NCBI GenBank assembly: GCA_947591475.1
Contig: CANQDE010000006.1
Coordinates: 50,140-114,139, forward strand
Direction of reading: 5' to 3'
DNA: 64,000 nucleotides
From: an uncultured Alistipes sp.
Lineage (GTDB): Bacteria > Bacteroidota > Bacteroidia > Bacteroidales > Rikenellaceae
Under the pieces are notes generated by a model. That model searched no databases. It was not told the origin of the DNA and worked only from the letters and a program-made list of their open reading frames with translations. The first letter of the stretch is position 1. The number at the start of each line of letters is the position of its first letter. Below are positions 18,078 through 26,325 of this stretch, piece after piece. The translations under genes and the position numbers were made by a program.

Positions 18078-20303
18078 TTATTTGTCATAATAGAACGATA
18101 CGCGTGTTCGGATATCGGTTGCCGAAGCCGCGACGATCGCTTCAAAACGGCCGGGTTCGGCAACCCAAGCATGCTGCGCATCATCGAAAAACGCAAGCAT
18201 CGACCGGTCGATGGTGAAAGTTGCCGTCTTGGTTTCTCCGGGTTCCAAATGCATTTTGGAGAATCCTTTCAGCTCTTTTTCGGGCCGGATGAGGGTCGAT
18301 TCGACGTCGCGGATGTAAAGCTGCACCACTTCGTCGCCCGCACGGTCGCCCGTGTTCGTAACCGAGACCGACAGAGTCAGTTCGCCGTCGTCGGAAAACC
18401 GGTTGCGGTCGAGATTCGCTTTGCCATAACGGAACGTCGTATAGCTCAAACCATGGCCGAACGGGAACAACGGAACAATCTTTTTCCGGTCGAACCAGCG
18501 ATAACCGACGAAAAGGTCGTCGGCATAAGTTTCTTCATAGATTCCGTCGTTCCGCTTCGTGCCCGGGTATTGTCCGGTGGCAATGGCACCGACATCTTCC
18601 AGCCGAACCGGGAACGTAAACGGCAGACGGCCGGACGGATTCGTATCGCCCGTAAGCACCGCAGCCAGCGCCGTGCCGCCTTCCGAGCCCGCATACCACG
18701 CCTGCACGACCGATTTTACGCGGCCGAGCCACGGCATCGCTACGGCATTGCCCGAAACATTGACCACCACCAAACGAGGATTAGCTGCAGCCAGCGCTTC
18801 GATGACCCTGTTTTGGCCATAGGGCAAATCCAATGCCGTGCGGTCGCTGTCTTCGCAATCTTGGTGTTTGCTTTTGTTCAGCCCGCCTACGAAAATCACG
18901 TAGTCGGCTTTTTTTGCTTCGGCGACCGCTTCGGCAATCAATTCGTCGGGCGTGCGGCTATCTTCCAGATGCTGGCCCGATTGCACACCGTTGTATGAAC
19001 CGTCCGTATCGCCCACATAACCGCGGGCATAAACCACTTCGACCCCTTGCAACAGGCGCTGTAACCCTTCGAGTGGCGAGATTTCGTACTTGGTTTTGAG
19101 CGACGAACTGCCGCCGCCGACCGACATCATCTTGATGGCGTTTTCACCCACCACCAACACACGGTGCAACTCATCCACAGGCAGCGGCAACAGCCCTCCC
19201 TCGTTTTTGAGCAGCACCATACCCGCTTCGGCGATGCGGCGGGCCGCATCGAAATGTTCTTCGGAGCAGAGCGAACCGTAGGGCCGCGACGGATTGAGTT
19301 CCGTGCGATAGATGAGGCGCAGGATGCGGCGCACTTTGTCATCGAGTTCCGCTGTACCCACTTTGCCCTCCGCAATCAGACGGGCATAGGGAGCCGCCAG
19401 ATAATAATTGTCGTAGGCATTGCTCGAACCCGAAGAGAGGCCGTTCGTCCACGTGCCGAACTCCATGTCCAACCCGTTGTGGATGGCCTCTTCGGTATCG
19501 TGCGTGCCGCCCCAGTCGGAAACGACCACGCCGTCGAATCCCCATTCGCCTTTCAGGATGTCGACCAGCAACCGTTTGTTGTGGCAGCCGTGCTGACCGC
19601 GATAGAGGTTGTACGAGCCCATAATCGCCCACGTGTGTCCCTTTTCGACCGCCGCGCGGAACGCCGGAAGGTAGATTTCGTACAAAGCACGGTCGCTGAC
19701 CTCGACATCGGTCGTGTGGCGGTTGAGTTCATGATTGTTGAGCGCATAGTGCTTGACGCAGGTAGCCACGCCGTTCTCCTGCACGCCCTGCACATAGGGA
19801 ACCACCATTTCGGAGGCAAGGAAAGGGTCTTCGCCCATGTATTCGAAATTGCGTCCGTTCAGCGGCGACTGGTAGATATTGACGCCTGGGCCCAGCAGCA
19901 CCGTCTTCTTGCGGTAGCGGGCCTCTTCGCCGATGGCGCGGCCGTAGCGTTTGGCCATCGCAGGGTCCCATGTCGCCGCAAGGCAGGTCAAGGCCGGAAA
20001 GTTGACGCACGAGTCGTTCGACCAACCGGCCTGCTCCCATTGGTCCCACAGCACTTCGGGCCGAATCCCGTGTGGGCCGTCGGTCATCCACACTTCGGGG
20101 ATGCCCAAACGCGGCACGCCCGGCGACGAAAATTTCGATTGCGCATGAATCATCGCGATTTTTTCGGCGGTCGTCATGCGGCGCAGCGCATCTTCGATGC
20201 GCTCTTCGACCGGTTCCTGTGGGTCGAGATAAACGGGATGCTGCTCTGCCTGCACGGAGAGCAGCGCAAACAGTCCGAAACCGAAAACAAAGAGTCGTTT
20301 CAT
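18078..20303 (-). CDS. GH3 beta-glucosidase-type hydrolase, secreted
   Basis: A 741-residue GH3 enzyme with signal peptide MKRLFVFGFGLFALLSVQA, so periplasmic. The barrel domain contains RLGIPEVWMTDGPHGIR, KHYALNNHE (residues 184-192) and the nucleophile Asp263 in VVVSDWGGTHD. The second domain follows from about residue 365, and a fibronectin-III-like domain ends the protein (TNTGDRAGDEVVQLYI). GH3 enzymes of this layout trim beta-linked glucose or xylose from oligosaccharide ends. It lies 6 bases downstream of GH5 in the same operon and probably acts last on short products. Confidence 0.9.
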   Translation of the reverse strand: MKRLFVFGFGLFALLSVQAEQHPVYLDPQEPVEERIEDALRRMTTAEKIAMIHAQSKFSSPGVPRLGIPEVWMTDGPHGIRPEVLWDQWEQAGWSNDSCVNFPALTCLAATWDPAMAKRYGRAIGEEARYRKKTVLLGPGVNIYQSPLNGRNFEYMGEDPFLASEMVVPYVQGVQENGVATCVKHYALNNHELNRHTTDVEVSDRALYEIYLPAFRAAVEKGHTWAIMGSYNLYRGQHGCHNKRLLVDILKGEWGFDGVVVSDWGGTHDTEEAIHNGLDMEFGTWTNGLSSGSSNAYDNYYLAAPYARLIAEGKVGTAELDDKVRRILRLIYRTELNPSRPYGSLCSEEHFDAARRIAEAGMVLLKNEGGLLPLPVDELHRVLVVGENAIKMMSVGGGSSSLKTKYEISPLEGLQRLLQGVEVVYARGYVGDTDGSYNGVQSGQHLEDSRTPDELIAEAVAEAKKADYVIFVGGLNKSKHQDCEDSDRTALDLPYGQNRVIEALAAANPRLVVVNVSGNAVAMPWLGRVKSVVQAWYAGSEGGTALAAVLTGDTNPSGRLPFTFPVRLEDVGAIATGQYPGTKRNDGIYEETYADDLFVGYRWFDRKKIVPLFPFGHGLSYTTFRYGKANLDRNRFSDDGELTLSVSVTNTGDRAGDEVVQLYIRDVESTLIRPEKELKGFSKMHLEPGETKTATFTIDRSMLAFFDDAQHAWVAEPGRFEAIVAASATDIRTRVSFYYDK

Positions 20304-20309
20304 GGGTTG

Positions 20310-21554
20310 TTAGTCTATGTGAAGTTCGATGGAACGGATGTACCCCTTTTGCGGGCGGCAATTCTCGGCCTTGCAGCATTCGATGAAATCGAGCATCGCC
20401 TGCCGTGCGGCCGCCTGGTCGGGACGGGCCTCGCGGATTTCGCGATAGGTCGCGCGCGGTGCTTCGGAGAAGGCCACGACGGCCTCCCATCCTTCGGGAC
20501 GATCGAATCCCATCATGCACGAACCGCCGATTTTCTTGTAGGGCCAGAATGTCCAGCCGATGTTGTTCTCCCGCATGACTTTGCAGAAAGCCGCCTGCCA
20601 CTCGTCGGTGTTGTGGCCGATTTCGCCCATGTACATCGGGCGGCCCGAACGGTCGCGGAAGGCGAGGATGGCGCCGATGGCTTCGGCGGTGGGTTCACCG
20701 CCGTAACGGTGGCAGGTGAACATCAGCTGCGGGTCGTAGTCCGTATCGGTCAGCGGATCGAAGTTGCCGTTCCACTGCGCACCGCCCGCAAGGATGATGT
20801 GGTGCGGGTCGACCTCGTGGATGGCCGCCGTCGCCCGTTTGTGCAGCGATTCGAGTTTCGCATTCAGCTCCGCCACGTTCGCGAAGTAAGGCGCGATGGG
20901 TTCGTTGATGAGTTCGTAGCCCAGTATGACCGGTTCGTCCTTGTAACGGGCGGCGATTTTGCGCCAGATGTCGCAGAAAAGCCGTTGGCTGGGTTCGCTC
21001 TCGAAGAGCCAAGGGTAGCCGTAGCTGTCGTCGATGTTGTCGCCCGTCTGGCCGCCCGGGGCGTCGTGCATGTCCAGAATCAGATAGAGCCGGTTATCTC
21101 GGCACCAGTTCACCACGCTGTCGATGCGGGCGAAGCCGTCCTGTTCGGAGGTCAGCCCCATGTAGTCTTCGTCGGTAAAGAGTTTGTAGTGGAATGGCAG
21201 GCGGATGGTGTTGGCACCCGTCGAGGCGATGAACTCGATGTCGCGGCGGGTGATGTAATGATCCTTGAAAAGCCGCCAAAACTCGTCCGTGAAATCGGGG
21301 CCGACCAGTTCGCGGAACATGCGGTCGATCATTCCGGCCGAATTGGTCTTCGAGAAGCCGAACATGTAGCCTTCGGGATTGAGCCAATTGCCCAAATTGG
21401 TGCCCCGAATGAGCAGTTTTTCACCGTCGGGCGCAACGAGGTCGGTTCCTTCGACCCGCACGAAAGCAGCAGCGTCGGGCTGCCGTTCCGTATGGCAGGA
21501 TGCCGCAAAAAGCAAGCTGCCGAGTAACAGGATGGATGTCAGTTGGTTTTTCAT
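20310..21554 (-). CDS. GH5 glycoside hydrolase lipoprotein
   Basis: A 414-residue clan A hydrolase with a lipoprotein signal (lipobox before Cys20, LLFAASC). GH5 marks are RGTNLGNWLNPEGY, NTIRLPF, DMHDAPG, acid/base Glu218 in YELINEP, HRYGG and nucleophile Glu311 in MYMGEIG. All catalytic positions are present. GH5 members cleave beta-1,4 or beta-1,3 glucans, mannans and related chains; the subfamily cannot be set by eye. Lipidation suggests the outer membrane or cell surface. It is packed between GH2 (4 bases) and GH3 (6 bases). Confidence 0.85.
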   Translation of the reverse strand: MKNQLTSILLLGSLLFAASCHTERQPDAAAFVRVEGTDLVAPDGEKLLIRGTNLGNWLNPEGYMFGFSKTNSAGMIDRMFRELVGPDFTDEFWRLFKDHYITRRDIEFIASTGANTIRLPFHYKLFTDEDYMGLTSEQDGFARIDSVVNWCRDNRLYLILDMHDAPGGQTGDNIDDSYGYPWLFESEPSQRLFCDIWRKIAARYKDEPVILGYELINEPIAPYFANVAELNAKLESLHKRATAAIHEVDPHHIILAGGAQWNGNFDPLTDTDYDPQLMFTCHRYGGEPTAEAIGAILAFRDRSGRPMYMGEIGHNTDEWQAAFCKVMRENNIGWTFWPYKKIGGSCMMGFDRPEGWEAVVAFSEAPRATYREIREARPDQAAARQAMLDFIECCKAENCRPQKGYIRSIELHID

Positions 21555-21558
21555 GGTG

Positions 21559-23937
21559 TCAGTAGGTTTGAATGAATGCCGGTTTCAGCTCGCGGCCTTC
21601 GCATCGGGCCGAAACCACCGCCTCGATGCCGTCGTGCAGTCGGATGACGGCGCGGCCGTTGGCCGCCTGAATACGGAGCGAGCCGGTTGCCGTTCCTTGA
21701 TTGTGCGACAATGCGCGAAGGTCGGTCGCCCCGAAACGGATGAAATCGGCCGACTCGAAACACCGGTTGCCGTTGCGGTCGCACAAAACGGCCTCTGCGA
21801 AGCGTTTGCCGTCCTCGCTGACGATTCGCAACCGCAGCTGCGCCGGTTCGCCGCCCACTCGGGTAGTGTATTGCTGCATGAGGACGTCGCGCACGACGGT
21901 CTGCCCGCTTCGGGCGACTGCTTCGATGCGGTTCTCGCCTTCCGGCAGAACGACCTGCCAATGCAGACCGGCAGCGGGAAAATCCTGACTGTCGCGTCGC
22001 CGGACACCCGCCGAATGCCCGTTCACGAAGAGTTCCGCCTCGTCGCAGTTGGAATAGACGAGCATCTTCTTCGATTCACCGGCAGCGCCCCAACGCACCG
22101 GCTGCGAATGGCCGTAAATATGTACCATCGGCCGCTCGCTCCAATAGGACTGGAAGACGTAGTAGCTCTCTTTCGGCGTGCCGTCGCGCTGGACGACCCC
22201 TTTCTGATTGACGTAGGGAATCGGATTGTCGGGACGCAGCGGGGTCGAAAAATCTTTGAAGGTCCAGAACGCCGCACCGGTCAGCCACGGCATCCGTTCC
22301 TGCTCTTTCAGGTGCCAGTCGAACAGCCGCACGGCATAGGTTTCGCTCCAGTCGCCGTTGCGGTCGCCCGCTTCTATGTCGAGCGCCGCAGCCGATTCGG
22401 TATGCCGTCCGGCATGACTGTCGGCACCCCACTCGACGTGGAGAAAACGAGGCACGCGCTCGAAGCCCTCCCGTGCCATTCGGACGTAATCGGTATAGCG
22501 GCGGCTGTACCAACCCGCCCAAATCGAAGGCGAATAGACATCGACGACCTCCTTGCAGAAATCGCAGCGCCGGATGCAGGTCAGCCGCGTCGGGTCGAGC
22601 CGATGCGACAGTTCATGCAATTCGGTCATGAATGCGCGGATACTATCGCGGTCGAACTCCTCGAAGTCGCCCGGCCAGTCGTTTTCGTTGCCTAATCCCC
22701 ACAGAATCACCGACGGATGGTGGCGATGCTGCGCAATCATGTTGCCGAGCATCCGGCGGGCCTGCGCGCGATATTGCCCGCCGCCCAAACCTCCTCGGCA
22801 CCAAGGAATTTCCTCCCAGACGAGCAGGCCCATCGTGTCGCAGGCATCGAGTACGGCATCCGACTGCTGGTAATGGCCCAGCCGGATGAAATTGGCGCCC
22901 ATCGCCTTGATTTGTTGCATTTCGGCAACGATTTGTCCGTCGGTCATCGCCGCGCCCACGCCCGCATGGTCTTCGTGGCGATGGGTGCCGCGCAGCAACA
23001 AGCGTTTGCCGTTCAGATAGAAGGGCCCGTGCTCCTCGAAGCGGAAACGGCGGAATCCGAAGCGCCGTTCGATGCGGTGCGTGCCGTCGTCAGTCGTCAA
23101 CTCTGCGATGCAGGTATAGCAGACGGGGCGGTCGGGGCTCCACAACGCGGGGTGAGGGATAACGAACCGCATGGAATCGTCCGAACAGGTCTGCGAAGCG
23201 ATGACCCGCCCCGACGCATCGGCGATGCGGACGACCGGCGAACCGGAACCGCCCGCGACGGAAACCGCTATTTCGACCGTACCCGTTTTTTCCTTTTCAT
23301 CCGTGCAGGCCTCGATGCGGAGGTCGGCAAGGTGCACCGTCGGCAGATAGACTAACGCGACCGGACGGTAGAGCCCGCCATAAAGATTGAAGTCGGACAT
23401 ATCCGACGGAATCATTTCACGGTCGCGGCCGTTGTCGCACCGCACGGCAACGGGAATCCGTCCGCCGAAACGTTCGCGGCAAATCGGATTGCGCCGGAAT
23501 GCGTGGACTGCGTCGGTGATGTCGGCCTGCCATGCGTCGTAACCGCCCGCGTGCATCGCCACGAGCGTCGTATAAACATAAACTTCGGTTTTCTGCCCCG
23601 CACCGGCAAACCGAAGCAGCGTCCGGCCGCCGGCATAGGGATTGGCGACATCGAGGGTCGTGCGGTACCAGCCTGCGCCCTGATAATAGTTGACGTCTGG
23701 ATCGACTGCATCTTCGGCATTGAAGCAGTGCGGCAGTCTGACCGGCGTCCACAGGGGTACGCTTTCGGGCTTGCCTGGCAATGCAGGCCGAAAAGCCTCC
23801 CACACGTGGCCCAAATCGCCGCGCAAGAACTCCCACCCGTCGGTCAGCGGTTCGTCGGCCGCCGCCCGTTGTCCGCAAAAGAACAACGCCGAAAGCAGCA
23901 GGAGCCAATTCATCCGTCGTTTCATGCAGCCAGTCAT
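21559..23937 (-). CDS. GH2 glycoside hydrolase, periplasmic
   Basis: A 792-residue GH2 enzyme with the usual order of sugar-binding jelly roll, immunoglobulin-like domain and TIM barrel. Barrel signatures are RGTHRHEDHAGVG, IRLGHYQQSD, acid/base Glu418 in LWGLGNEND and nucleophile Glu502 in LHVEWGADSH. A C-terminal Ig-like region follows. The signal peptide is MKRRMNWLLLLSALFFCGQRA; ATG 23937 overlaps the upstream stop by four bases, and ATG 23925 would place the signal peptide at the very start. GH2 includes beta-galactosidases, beta-glucuronidases and beta-mannosidases; the uronate context makes glucuronidase plausible but unproven. Confidence 0.88.
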   Translation of the reverse strand: MTGCMKRRMNWLLLLSALFFCGQRAAADEPLTDGWEFLRGDLGHVWEAFRPALPGKPESVPLWTPVRLPHCFNAEDAVDPDVNYYQGAGWYRTTLDVANPYAGGRTLLRFAGAGQKTEVYVYTTLVAMHAGGYDAWQADITDAVHAFRRNPICRERFGGRIPVAVRCDNGRDREMIPSDMSDFNLYGGLYRPVALVYLPTVHLADLRIEACTDEKEKTGTVEIAVSVAGGSGSPVVRIADASGRVIASQTCSDDSMRFVIPHPALWSPDRPVCYTCIAELTTDDGTHRIERRFGFRRFRFEEHGPFYLNGKRLLLRGTHRHEDHAGVGAAMTDGQIVAEMQQIKAMGANFIRLGHYQQSDAVLDACDTMGLLVWEEIPWCRGGLGGGQYRAQARRMLGNMIAQHRHHPSVILWGLGNENDWPGDFEEFDRDSIRAFMTELHELSHRLDPTRLTCIRRCDFCKEVVDVYSPSIWAGWYSRRYTDYVRMAREGFERVPRFLHVEWGADSHAGRHTESAAALDIEAGDRNGDWSETYAVRLFDWHLKEQERMPWLTGAAFWTFKDFSTPLRPDNPIPYVNQKGVVQRDGTPKESYYVFQSYWSERPMVHIYGHSQPVRWGAAGESKKMLVYSNCDEAELFVNGHSAGVRRRDSQDFPAAGLHWQVVLPEGENRIEAVARSGQTVVRDVLMQQYTTRVGGEPAQLRLRIVSEDGKRFAEAVLCDRNGNRCFESADFIRFGATDLRALSHNQGTATGSLRIQAANGRAVIRLHDGIEAVVSARCEGRELKPAFIQTY

Positions 23938-26285
23938 AACGCAGCCGACCGACGATCGAGCGCAGCCTTACGGGCCAACGCCTCCAAATAGTAGTAATCC
24001 GCATAGTTCAGCGGCACATCGACCTCCGAACCGCCCGGCAGGTGGCCGACCGAATGCAACAGCAGGAACCCGTAGTGGCTTTTCAGCGGGGTCTGATAAC
24101 TCCGGTGCAGGCTTTCGACGATTTTGTCGGCCGCCGCACGGTAACGCGCGGCCTGTTCATCGCCGACATAGGTGCACAATTCGTAGAGCCCCGAAGCAAT
24201 CAAGGCAGACGCCGAAGCATCGTGCGGAGTATCGTCCTTGTATTCTGGCAGTTTCATGTCCCAATAGGGAATGCCGTCAGCAGGCATATTGGGCAGCGAG
24301 AGCACGAAATCGGCGATGCGGCAGGCCTGCTCGAGGTAGACCGCATCGTGCGTGAAACGGTAGCACATCGTATAGCCGTAGAGCCCCCAGCCCTGCCCTC
24401 GGCTCCAAAACGAGTCGTCGGCATAGCCCTGATGCGTGCATTTGCCGCGCACGGCGCCCGTCGCGGGGTCGTAATCGACGACGTGGAACGACGAAGCATC
24501 GTCGCGGAAATGGTTGCGCAGCGTGGTATTGGCATGGCTGACCGCGATGCGCCAATAGGTCGAGTCGCCCGTGATTTGCGTCGCCTTGAAGAGCATTTCG
24601 AGGTTCATCATGTTGTCGATGATGACCGGGAACTGCCATTTGTCGCGGTTGTGATCCCACGAACGGATGCACCCCACCTGTTTGTTGAAACGGGTCGCGA
24701 GCGACTGCGCCGCGCGGACGACGACGTCGCGATACGAACGTTCGCCGGTCTGTTCCCACGCTTTGCCGAAACTGTCGCCGATCATGAACCCGAGATCGTG
24801 CGTGCCGCGATGGTTTTTCGCCTCCTCGATGGGCCACGTCCACGAAATCGCCTGTTCGCGCCAGTAGTCGTCGCGGGTGTAGGCATAGAGTTGCCACAAC
24901 GAACCGGCGAAAAAGCCCGAACACCAATCGCGCGGTTCGACCATAGCAAGTGAACCATCCTTGCGGATGGTACGCGGCGTTACACGGTTCTTGGCGGCGT
25001 TTTCCGGCTCTTTTTTCGCTTTTGCGGCGCAATCGACAGCAAAACGCAGCTGCGCATCGGCGAACGCATAGGCATCGTCCGTTACGTTCGGCACGCCGTA
25101 AATCAACCGGAACCGATCGCACGGGCGGGCGACGCGGCAGGCATAGAAACCGCGCAGATAGGCCCCTTCGGGGTCGTCGAGATAGTGCGCCGTGCGGTAA
25201 AGGTCGCGGCAAAAATTCTGTTGCGACCCCTTCCAACCGGAGATTTGCTGGTAGGGCCATTCGCTCTGCGGGCGTCCGGTATAACCGAGCAGAAAATCCA
25301 TCGCCTTATAAAAACTGCGGCCGTCGTCGGACACGGAGCGGTCGACCCGCAGCCCGAGCCGTTTGCCCATCAGCGCCAAGTCTATGAAGTGGGTCAAGTT
25401 GTACTGCGAATAGTGGTAGGCCAGCGTCCGGCGCAATTCCTGCGGCTGACGGCCGTCAGGTTCGATTTGGGCATAGATGCGCCGTTCGGGCAAGGCTTCC
25501 AATACCTTGCGTGCCAGCTTCGTATCGCCGGTATAGAGCGCATACGCGACGATTTGGGCATCGTAGGCGACGCTGTGGTTGTTCCGTGCGTTCGCTTCGG
25601 CGATGCCGTTCTCGTGGGTCATCATCCATTGCGTGAACGCGGAAAACCACTTGCGCAGGGCCTTGCGCTCTTTCGCCGAATAGGATTCCGAACCTTCGAG
25701 CAACTGCACGGCGTCGAGCATCTCGACGAACGAATAGCTGTCGATGAGCCCCGAAGCGCGCCCTTTGTCGTCGTAGCGGCCGCGCACGATCTGCGCATAG
25801 TTCAGATTGGGATTCATGCGGCTCTTCGGGTCGAGGAACCAGACGCGCAGGGCCTCGACGGCCTTGACGGCATAACGTTCATCCCCGCTGAAATACCATG
25901 CCAGCGCAAGCGTCGTTACGCGGTCGGCCATCCGGCCGAGCGGAATGCGGTCGAGCGTGTTGATTTCGGGATTCGTTACGCCGTCGCGCGAAATATAGGG
26001 CAGGCCGTCGGGCTTCGACGGGTCGGGCCATGTATAGCGGGCTTGGCTCAAATAGTCGTGTTTGTCGCCGCTCGCGGCCGTGCGCTGTTTCTGCATGACC
26101 GAACAGGGCTCGGATTCGAGCAGGCGGTCGGCTTCGGCCAGCAGGGTACGGTAAGCTCCGGCATAGTAAGGCATGTCGAGCGATTGCCGGGTTTCGGCCA
26201 AGCGGTCGATTGGCCAGATGGACTGTCCCCGCAAAAAACCGCAGGGTGTCAGGATAACGAGAATCGACAGTAGGATTTTTTTCAT
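23934..26285 (-). CDS. Alginate-lyase-like (PL) domain fused to GH88 unsaturated glucuronyl hydrolase
   Basis: A 783-residue secreted protein with two catalytic halves. Residues about 25-390 form an alpha-helical alginate-lyase-superfamily domain (PL5/PL38-like): GRMADRVTTLALAWYFSGDERYA, NNHS at 235-238, and ELRRTLAYHYSQYNL at 283-297, placing the Asn-His and Arg-Tyr pairs used for beta-elimination. Residues about 400-783 are GH88: WCSGFFAGSLWQLY, Asp497 in HDLGFM, Asp557 in IIDNMMNLEMLF and SFWSRGQGWGLYGY, matching both catalytic aspartates. The first half should cut a uronate chain and the second hydrolyse the unsaturated end it makes. ATG 26285 is chosen for its signal peptide; an upstream start at 26354 is less likely. 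Confidence 0.85.
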   Translation of the reverse strand: MKKILLSILVILTPCGFLRGQSIWPIDRLAETRQSLDMPYYAGAYRTLLAEADRLLESEPCSVMQKQRTAASGDKHDYLSQARYTWPDPSKPDGLPYISRDGVTNPEINTLDRIPLGRMADRVTTLALAWYFSGDERYAVKAVEALRVWFLDPKSRMNPNLNYAQIVRGRYDDKGRASGLIDSYSFVEMLDAVQLLEGSESYSAKERKALRKWFSAFTQWMMTHENGIAEANARNNHSVAYDAQIVAYALYTGDTKLARKVLEALPERRIYAQIEPDGRQPQELRRTLAYHYSQYNLTHFIDLALMGKRLGLRVDRSVSDDGRSFYKAMDFLLGYTGRPQSEWPYQQISGWKGSQQNFCRDLYRTAHYLDDPEGAYLRGFYACRVARPCDRFRLIYGVPNVTDDAYAFADAQLRFAVDCAAKAKKEPENAAKNRVTPRTIRKDGSLAMVEPRDWCSGFFAGSLWQLYAYTRDDYWREQAISWTWPIEEAKNHRGTHDLGFMIGDSFGKAWEQTGERSYRDVVVRAAQSLATRFNKQVGCIRSWDHNRDKWQFPVIIDNMMNLEMLFKATQITGDSTYWRIAVSHANTTLRNHFRDDASSFHVVDYDPATGAVRGKCTHQGYADDSFWSRGQGWGLYGYTMCYRFTHDAVYLEQACRIADFVLSLPNMPADGIPYWDMKLPEYKDDTPHDASASALIASGLYELCTYVGDEQAARYRAAADKIVESLHRSYQTPLKSHYGFLLLHSVGHLPGGSEVDVPLNYADYYYLEALARKAALDRRSAAL

Positions 26286-26325
26286 CGGATGTCGGGATTG
26301 CATATCGGTTAGTGTTTTCAGTTTT

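Noticed and set aside
19164..21527. 787-codon plus-strand open frame
   Set aside because: It lies antisense to the GH3 and GH5 genes, which have intact motifs; the translation has no fold-like features. GC-rich shadow.
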